Shown: piece after piece, positions 52,901 through 60,000 of the stretch | Layout: every line of letters begins with the position of its first letter | Numbering within the stretch: the stretch's first letter is position 1 | NCBI RefSeq assembly: GCF_001039355.2 | Contig: NW_019775858.1 | Span: 619,062 to 679,061, forward strand | Reading direction: 5' to 3' | Source: Lingula anatina | Lineage: Eukaryota > Brachiopoda > Lingulata > Lingulida > Lingulidae | Length of the DNA: 60,000 bases | Notes under the pieces: generated by a model | Seen by the model: only the letters and a program-made list of their open reading frames with translations | What the model was told of the DNA's origin: nothing | Databases searched by the model: none | Position numbers and translations under genes: made by a program

Positions 52901-55900
52901 CCTCAATAGTCATTACTTTCATAAGCCCACTTGAATTAATGGGTTTTAATATGCAAGTAAGTGGTATAATTTTCAAATCTCAACATCTGATACAAGTAAA
53001 GCTTGTGCCCAGTGTATCTTAGAGTTTTTCACAGATCTGTACTTCTCAATGCAGATTCACATAGTGGTAAATGGCATAAGTAACCCGCAAGATCTGATTT
53101 TTATTTCTCTTTTTGTTTGTTCAGAAGAACCCAGCTCTGACCAGCCTCATAGAAAGGTTACATAAGTTATCCCTGGAGATCAAGTCTCCTCTGACCTCTC
53201 TGCTGGTCCAGTACTTGACCACTGTGTCTGGCCAGAGACCAGTGAGCAGTGAAGTCAGAGAACAGGTGAAACAGTTGAAAACTGCAGGGCAAGTGGATGA
53301 GGAAAGGCTACAGAGAGGTAGGTGCATACTTATTGCTTTGGATGATCTTAATTTTCAGAAACAAGCAAGAAACTTCAATTGAAATAACACAATTATAATT
53401 ACTGTTATATGAAAGAGACTTATAATTATTCAGGAACAGTCACAATGGTCCAAATTTGAATTTTATGTTTTACCCTGTAGCATTGACAAACAAGGAGAAA
53501 GTGGATGATGGTCTTATGGAGAAGTTTGTGCAAATGTGTATGTCTGACAGCATGGAGAATAAGAGCACTCTCACCAGATCAAAGACAATGGCTACCTTGC
53601 TGGTGCAAAAAGACAGGTAGTTAAAAGTTCAAATCCTTTCTCAATTGCATAGTAGTTAATAAGTGTAATCAAAAAATGTCTACACTTGAGGGTCCTCTCT
53701 TTAATTTTTAATTGATTAATATTTCATGAAATATTTGGAAATATTTACTTCCACATACCCATTTACCAGTTTGATAAATTCACCATCTGATATCCATTCC
53801 AAGCAGTGCCATTATGAAATAAAAATTATCAACCTTTTTATACATTTCCCTGTGAAACTTGCAGTGAATTTACATCCAAGGCAAACACAAGTACGGAGCA
53901 ATCTGGAAATTTTGCTCTCACTGAAGACACAGTAATTCCATCCAGCACTGCTGGACTACTCATAGATTGGTTGGAGCTACTGGATCCTGAGATCATTCAG
54001 GCTTCCCCAGAGATTGAGCAGCAGCTACTCTTTGCCAGGAGGCAGCACGATGCAAGACAAGGAGACATCAAGAATGGTAGTACCAGAAAGCATGGGCAGC
54101 CATACCTGCTTGCTCTACTGACACATCAGAGTAACTGGATCACACTCCATAGGTGTATCAGCTGTCTGCTGCAACCTGGGGATAACAGGTGGGGGAAAAG
54201 TTTGGTTTGTATAAAATCTTTTACAATGTATTTTGTACACTAAGTTGGCAAAGGACTAAAAGGTCTTTAGATTTATATTTAGGCTTTGAAAACCAACACA
54301 AGCTTTTTAGATTGTTTATATGAAAATTGTGTAATTTATTTTGCACACTTGATTTGATACATTAAGTGTTCATGGCTCTTTTTCTTCTAGACAATACTGT
54401 GCTTCCAATGTATTAGATTTCTTGTGGGCTTGTATCCACATTCCAACAATATGGCAGGGAAGGGACAGGAAGCTACCCAAGGTAACGTTTTCACCGATTC
54501 AGAAAGAATGATTTATGAAAGAGTATGCAGTTTTTATGATTTTGTACGTGTATTTTTTATTTTTTTATTTATTATTATTATTTTTTTTTTGACCAATGGA
54601 AATTAAACTGCTGACTTTTTTTATACAAAAGGTAAACAGAGAGGTTTTTTTATAATTGGCCACATTTTCAGTAAGTAACCTATAGTTTTTTTTTAAAGAA
54701 TTCTCAGCCAGAAGACATCCTCTGTCTGACAGAGCAACAACTGAAGAGAGTCATTGATTACATTTTGGAGGAAGCCTCTGAGAAAGCAGATAAGCTTGTC
54801 CTGGAGTTGATAGGCCAGAGGCTCCATCTTTTGACAGCTTGTTGCAGTGACAGGACTGATCTCATTAAATTCTCTGTACAATACCTACAGGATATTATCA
54901 AGAAAGCTGGGAGGTAAACTTAGTACATTAATATACAGTGTTCTTTGTAAATTAATGTGTTCTTTCAATATGGTGAATTTGATGAAAATAACCATGATAA
55001 GATTATCACCCCATTCTCAATTCTAAAAAGTATTCACTGAACTTATTTTATACATACGGAAACAGGCTATTTGTGATTCTTTATGTTTCAATAGTATTGG
55101 TTCCCTGGCAAAGCACCTGTTACTGGAGATCTACCTACAAAAACCCTATGCCTTGGCATGGCTGGACGACACAGCTACACTGCTGGGAGATATGAGCTCT
55201 ACTTTAAAGAGTGGAAGCCAGGTAACTTGCATGCTCACGTTAAAATTTCTGATTCATTTGTGTTTGTAACTAGAATTAATTTGGAAATTAGTCAGAGAGA
55301 GATTTGTATAGTTTTTGAATTATGTGGATAAATGTAAATTCCACTTTTTTTTACTATAACACCAGTATCACACACTGATTTTCTCTCACTAGGCCTGGAA
55401 ATTTCTAGACTGCTTGTAAACATTGTTACAGTATCTTATGGACAGTAACATGAGCCTGTTGTTTTGCAGTTGGATATCATCTCTCATCGCTTGATCAGTA
55501 CCCTGAGCATGGCGCGCCCTGGGAAACAAGTGGCAGAAAAGATGTTTGATGCAAACATCGCTTGTAGAAAAATGGCTGCAGAACACCCTGCGTTACTTTT
55601 AAGGTATAAACTAGAAATTTTTGTCTACAATATCTTGTAGTAATTCTTCCATTTGTAAATGCTTTACTAAGTAAATATGTATAACAAATGCATATATGAA
55701 TTAAAACAATTGAACAGTATTAGAGTAGCTGCACAAATTTATTTGTTGCAGAAGTAATGAGTTTCACATCTACAGAGCAAATAGTGTAAAAAATTATTAT
55801 GGCCAGGCTATCAGAAGCAAATTAATCGACACTTGGCTGCATCATTTTTGATACTAATATTTTTTTTTTAATAATGAGCCAACTGAAAGTTTAAAGAAAA

Positions 55901-56438
55901 CCAATTACCACCTAAAACTTGATTCCACCAGAATGAGACTAGCTTCCCTAATGTCTTTTCTGAATGCTATAGAGCAGTTTGATTTCAAAGGAGAAAAAAA
56001 TGTAAATGTGAAATTAAAGCATTTGACCGCACCTTAGTTGTCAACACCTTGATTTTTTGTTCAACTTCTCTATTTTCAGACAACTCCCAATGATAGCCTC
56101 CATATTAAAGGGCAGAATTCACTTTGCATTTGGGGAGTTTCAGCACAGAAACTACACCTTGTTATTTACACATGTTCTGGGCATTCTTGAGCTGCTGGCG
56201 CCATCTATCTTTCACAGAGAGTATCAGGCACTGGAGGAGGTTCTGGCTTCATATTTTGAAGTTATCAAAGTAAGATAATACACCTCATATTTTAATGGAT
56301 ACATTTCTAGATTTTTTCTGTACCGCTTTAAGCAAAATGTTGTAACTTGCTACATATCCATCTTCTTTCAACATAAAGCCTTCCATTGTGTGGTAGTGAT
56401 ACATTGTAATTCTGTTACCCCCCCCCCCAAAAAAAAAA

Positions 56439-56485
<47 letters not shown>

Positions 56486-59277
56486 AAAAAAGATGGTCCA
56501 GATGTTAATATTCACAGACTATCTGTAATCAACAATTGTCCACTAACAGATTGGATTTATCTTTCTTTACTTCATACAGAAGCTGCATTGGTAGTCATGA
56601 TTCCATGTTTGATATTTCAGGTTCATGGTTACAAGAAGCAGCTGGCCCCTCTGATCATCAAGTACATCCATTTCCTGCATCAGTTCATGCACCATGATAA
56701 AACCAGAGCCATCAGCCTGCTTAGGCCTTTTGCCAGTCTGCTGGGGTAATTTGAGGGGTTGTATTTTTTTGTTAATTTAAATCTAAAGTTTCTAATAAAT
56801 ATTTTTAAAAATTGGCATGCAAGCCACCAATACAAGACTCAGAATGCTGTTTTGTTTTAATTTTTTATTGCCATTTTAATGCATTTTATTTCTTGTACTG
56901 ACATAAGAGAAATAACATTTTAGATAAGACGATATATTTTCTATGAATTGTTTATGTTTTTGTTATTAAATTATTAAATGCCGTTTTTGTCATTTTAATG
57001 ACATAAAAGAAACAGCATGTTAAATAAAATGATATATTTTTCTATAAATTGCTTATGTTGATGTGTAATACTGGTATTTCACAGAGATCTGTCGGAGCAG
57101 TATCCAGACCTTGCCATACTGAAGTCACTGAGGGCTGGCCTGACCTTACCTACCCCCTCAGCTGGGGAGGGGGAGGTCACACCTGAGGCTGACACCTGTC
57201 TGACACCTCCCAGGTCAACATCCCCTATCCCCATGACACAGCTGGCACCTTTCCTCAAGAAGATCAGCAAAGAGGCCAAGTTGGAAGGTAGGTGCTAAGA
57301 TTGAATTTTTGTTCTTCTGTGCGTTATGATGACATTGTCTTTTTTTACCAGTGTATTTAAATCCAAAGTATTGAAAAACAACAATGTTAAATCAATAAAT
57401 AAATGAAAAAGAAAATGATAATAAATGTATATTTGGTCCTCAGAGTAATTTTTATAATTCTCATACACAGTTGTAAATCAAGAATATCATTGTATGTACA
57501 ATTGAGAATGCACAAATTTTATCTTGTTATAGAATGTTATGGCCATTCCCTTTTTTCAGATGTGCTTGAGGTTTTGGAGGATTTGGACAACACATCTAAA
57601 AGAAAAGTAGATGTGTTGGAACATTTTATGGTAAGGAAGGGAAAGTGGTTTCTCATCAGCATTGTATAAAATCGTTCAGACCAGTTTAGAATGAGGTGGC
57701 AGAGGCACAGTTATGTTGCCTTTATTAACAATGAAGAAAGTTTGTCATCCAGACAAAACATTGAAATTATTTCATGGCACACCCATATTCCCCAATTTTA
57801 TTGTGTAATAATTGTTTTCTATCTAACCTGTAAGCCTCTTTTCCCTTTTCTTAATTGAGACGGAAGTGTCTTCTCTCCCATTTGGTATAATACCATGTCT
57901 ATCTGTCATAAATAACTCCACAATATGTTGCACTAACTACAGTCTATGCTATTTGGTGAGGAGAATTAGTGACTTAGAGGAGTCTTGCCTAATTTTCCAA
58001 AAACTGTCAGTGCAACTCCTCCATCTTCTGTGTGTTTTAGGGGGATTTGAAGAGACTGATGTTGTCAGAGAGTGACAAGTGCAGGAATACAGCCCATGCC
58101 TTGGTGATGAGATACATAAGGCAAAAACCTAGGTGGGTCATTAGGAATATGTGGATTAGTGCTTTAATACTATCACACACTGCTTTAATATCATGGAGAA
58201 AAAGCTGTATATATACATCAAATTGAATAGTGTTTGCTTCAGTCCAAATCCTAGACCCTCTCCCTAATCTCATCAATCAGTTAATAAAATCCATTGAGAT
58301 ATTGTTTTATAATTCAGAAAAAAATATTCCATAATAATAATTTTAATAATCAAAGTAATGAGAGAAAACAAACATTTGTGAATTTGAAAAAGGTGTTTAA
58401 TTTCATGTGGTATCAGGATGAGATAAAAAGCACTGATAGGCATAACAGTTTATCAAAGTTACTCCTTTGCTTAAACACACATCTACTTAGCAACTCCCTT
58501 GTATCCATTCTCTTATCACACCAGTAAAGCTACTGTTTACATTCATGTTTACACTTTAAGACCAATGTAATATAATAGCTGTGCCTACATTTTCCTGACA
58601 AGCATAAGAGTTTGACCTGCTCAGCTGACAATTTGTGAATAAAACTGTATACTTATTATGCTATTTCCTGTTTCAGCGTTGGGGATGATGTCATAGCTAC
58701 ATTTCTACACTGCATAGAGAACAGCAACCCAGATATTGTGAATTCTGCTTTAAAGAATCTGCCAGAGTTTGCTGTGCTTTGTCAGAGTATGTAGAATTAC
58801 GTATAATGTCAGTCCAACCTCCTTTTAAGATAAGTGATTTCAGAATTAAATAGGTTAATGAAAAAAAACATATGCTTATCTTCTGTATTTTGATTGCCTT
58901 TGTGTTTTTTTTACTGCTTAGTCTCGTAAATCTTGATTTCCAATAAACCCAAAGTTTTGTAAATTGTGTTTAGATTATGATTACTAGTACCATACTCTGA
59001 CAAATATGAAATTTAGAACCTTTATATCAAAGTTAATAAAGTTGGAGAAACAACTCTTATCGTAAAATTTAGCCTCGCTTGTATCATATAAAGGCAATTG
59101 TATTTCTTCTAAGGATAATAAGTTACATTTTTCTTTTTTTTTTTTTTTTGTTTTTTAGATCAGGCCGGTATTTTGATGCAGAAAGCATTTGCTGCAGGTG
59201 TAAAAAGTAAGATAGACGCTGGATCATACATCAGTGAAACACTGCAAATGCTGAACTTGGAAAGCATGACGGTGTAG
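39719..59277 (+). CDS. INTS1: INTS1, Integrator complex subunit 1 (complete, 46 coding exons)
   Basis: The gene encodes a protein of 2119 aa (6360 nt CDS); human INTS1 is about 2190. INTS1 is the large HEAT/ARM-repeat scaffold of the nuclear Integrator complex, which cleaves snRNA 3' ends and terminates paused RNA polymerase II. I followed all 46 exons by hand; all junctions are GT..AG and phases agree throughout. Similarity to the vertebrate protein, from memory, is continuous from the N-terminal HAPPMDVIALG segment to the C-terminal KNLPEFAVLCQ segment. Especially strong blocks are NIQSAFNTR, ATCGYSEVR, LANKDDYLRA, DSIWWLHTVVP, NLCTYHHPENIQLP (around residues 691-704), LLCRSRSPDFLL, SQSMPWLAELV, VHAMIILLTFGPP, VDTSEEALLLPDWLK and FVQSFGIP. 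Translation starts at the ATG 39719 (MDRLKPGVKRPPKGKG). It is divergent from TMEM184. Exon lists are given in the four block entries. Confidence 0.97.
44158..49234 (+). CDS. INTS1: INTS1 exons 12-23 (central HEAT-repeat region)
   Basis: Exons are 44158-44266, 44528-44648, 44784-44861, 45070-45227, 45714-45902, 46113-46173, 46388-46463, 47009-47133, 47375-47504, 47983-48153, 48484-48633 and 49061-49234. This block holds the most conserved stretches of the protein, notably exon 16 (LCTYHHPENIQLP), exon 20 (LLCRSRSPDFLLDIIQRQ) and exon 21 (SMPWLAELVESSEGSL, then an acidic EEEEESKAEKFKKK linker). Introns are short, mostly 0.1-0.55 kb. Confidence 0.95.
49501..53616 (+). CDS. INTS1: INTS1 exons 24-34 (central to C-terminal region)
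   Basis: Exons are 49501-49605, 49898-50062, 50485-50608, 50894-51052, 51460-51708, 51997-52112, 52290-52355, 52454-52507, 52788-52883, 53125-53317 and 53481-53616. Exons 26-28 (VHAMIILLTFGPP; VDTSEEALLLPDWLK; LLLFVQSFGIP) are nearly invariant in animals. Exons 29-32 are short, and their protein is more variable; they correspond to a linker in the vertebrate protein. The intron 51053-51459 carries a foldback/minisatellite element. Confidence 0.93.
51121..51238. repeat. Foldback with GC-rich minisatellite in INTS1 intron 27
   Basis: TGTACCACCAGC (51121-51132) is mirrored perfectly by GCTGGTGGTACA (51227-51238). A second mirror, CGCTGGCGGTAC (51138-51149), forms a tight hairpin with a TGAG loop. 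Between them lies a run of GCCGGCTCC-type repeats (about 51176-51224), extremely GC-rich against an AT-rich intron. An undetermined base sits at 51225. It lies between exon 27 (ends 51052) and exon 28 (starts 51460). Confidence 0.8.
53865..59277 (+). CDS. INTS1: INTS1 exons 35-46 (C-terminal region)
   Basis: Exons are 53865-54188, 54391-54481, 54699-54913, 55095-55221, 55470-55603, 56080-56269, 56621-56745, 57085-57287, 57560-57630, 58041-58132, 58677-58786 and 59159-59277. Exon 35 is the longest (324 nt; LLIDWLELLDPEII, PYLLALLTHQSNW). Exon 40 has RQLPMIASILKGR and HVLGILELL. Exon 42 carries a Pro/Thr/Ser-rich insert before the final helices. The stop TAG is at 59275-59277. Confidence 0.94.
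56418..56486. repeat. C11, A10, (TAAA)n compound repeat
   Basis: This is a homopolymer C run, then an A run, then about 12 TAAA/AAAT units, in the INTS1 intron after exon 40. Confidence 0.9.
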
Positions 59278-60000
59278 AGAGTGAAAATAAACACTGTTCT
59301 CTGTGACAGTCAAGCAGTACTAATGCTGATCTTGAAAAAATATATCAAGGTTTCCTCTTTTGTGCCTTGGAAATGAATTTCTGAAACGGCTGTTATTACA
59401 TTTGATAAAACTTAACTTATTTTTGTAAAGACAGATTCATGAATATCGCTGATGTTTATAGGCATAAAACATCTTTAGATTTCTTTTTTTTCTCAAAAGC
59501 ATTCAGTTTTTCACAGATCATGAATTATGAAAAAATATGAAAATATGTGCTGTAATAAGTGATATGATTTGTGGTAACTTTGTCTTGTTGTGAGGCAATG
59601 TTTTCTTTGAAATCAGTTTTATCAGAGAAGGATAAAAAATCAAGAAAATTCTATAAGACATTTTGTAACAATTTTTTTGGATAACGATGGTGACATACAG
59701 AACACCCCTGTAATAAGCAGCCACGTTATTAGAACCAACTAAAACTGCAACTTTAGTCAAGTATGTAGTTTGAGTAAAATACAATAATTATGTAAAATTG
59801 CCAAATGTGTGTAAAGTGAATATCCGTATATGATCATCCCACACATGAACATGTCATCCAGCGTTGTAGAGGTCGTTTCATTACACCCATTTTACAACCT
59901 GGAATGTACTCGGCAAGACCTATACATTGCCTCACCACATCGACGCTATCTTAGAGGACCATGGAATTTGTGTTAAACGCAAAGAAATAGATATGTTGTC
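59278..60000 (+). other. INTS1 3' UTR and downstream sequence
   Basis: An AATAAA lies at 59286-59291, only 9 nt after the stop, which is close for a functional poly(A) signal. The remaining sequence is AT-rich, with no long open frame and no recognisable gene. The transcript end cannot be placed. Confidence 0.5.

Overview
This is animal nuclear DNA. Every protein-coding gene is split by GT..AG introns, the spacers are AT-rich and full of short mobile-element debris, and the three proteins I can rebuild are ordinary metazoan ones. Intron-rich, slowly evolving genes (46 coding exons for INTS1, and a five-coding-exon receptor cut exactly inside its DRY motif) suggest an invertebrate with conserved gene structures, such as a non-vertebrate deuterostome or a lophotrochozoan. 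I cannot name the species. I found no operon, CRISPR array, rRNA or convincing tRNA. All three gene models were checked by hand for splice sites and reading-frame continuity.

Region 1 (1-5.7 kb): intergenic, with a palindromic foldback element (62-313), fragments of a dispersed repeat (1-50; 3855-4352) and a hAT-like MITE nested in one of them (3928-4095).

Region 2 (5.7-21.3 kb, minus strand): a complete tachykinin-receptor-like GPCR, five coding exons, 396 aa. Its 10.7 kb first intron holds a roughly 0.84 kb tandem duplication whose second copy received a PIF/Harbinger-like MITE and a solo LTR. The same intron contains more foldback MITEs, a Tc1/mariner transposase relic, two head-to-tail copies of the dispersed repeat and long microsatellites.

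Region 3 (21.3-29.4 kb): intergenic, no recognisable gene; the last 1-1.5 kb is probably the 3' UTR of the next gene.

Region 4 (29.4-39.3 kb, minus strand): a TMEM184 family seven-pass membrane protein, seven coding exons, 447 aa, with a probable long leader intron.

Region 5 (39.3-60 kb, plus strand): the complete INTS1 gene (Integrator complex subunit 1), 46 coding exons, 2119 aa. TMEM184 and INTS1 are divergent. The stretch between them (about 39.1-39.7 kb) carries a perfect CRE palindrome and a second 12-bp palindrome, and looks like a shared promoter. Human TMEM184A and INTS1 lie close together at 7p22.3, so this pair is probably ancient microsynteny.

The three genes do not form a pathway: one is a neuropeptide receptor, one a membrane protein and one the scaffold of a nuclear RNA-processing complex. 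No clearly novel system was found. The most interesting items are the TMEM184-INTS1 pairing, the receptor's Asp in place of the vertebrate Glu in TM2, the dated repeat insertions in the tandem duplication, and the three-armed hairpin with a GC minisatellite in an INTS1 intron.
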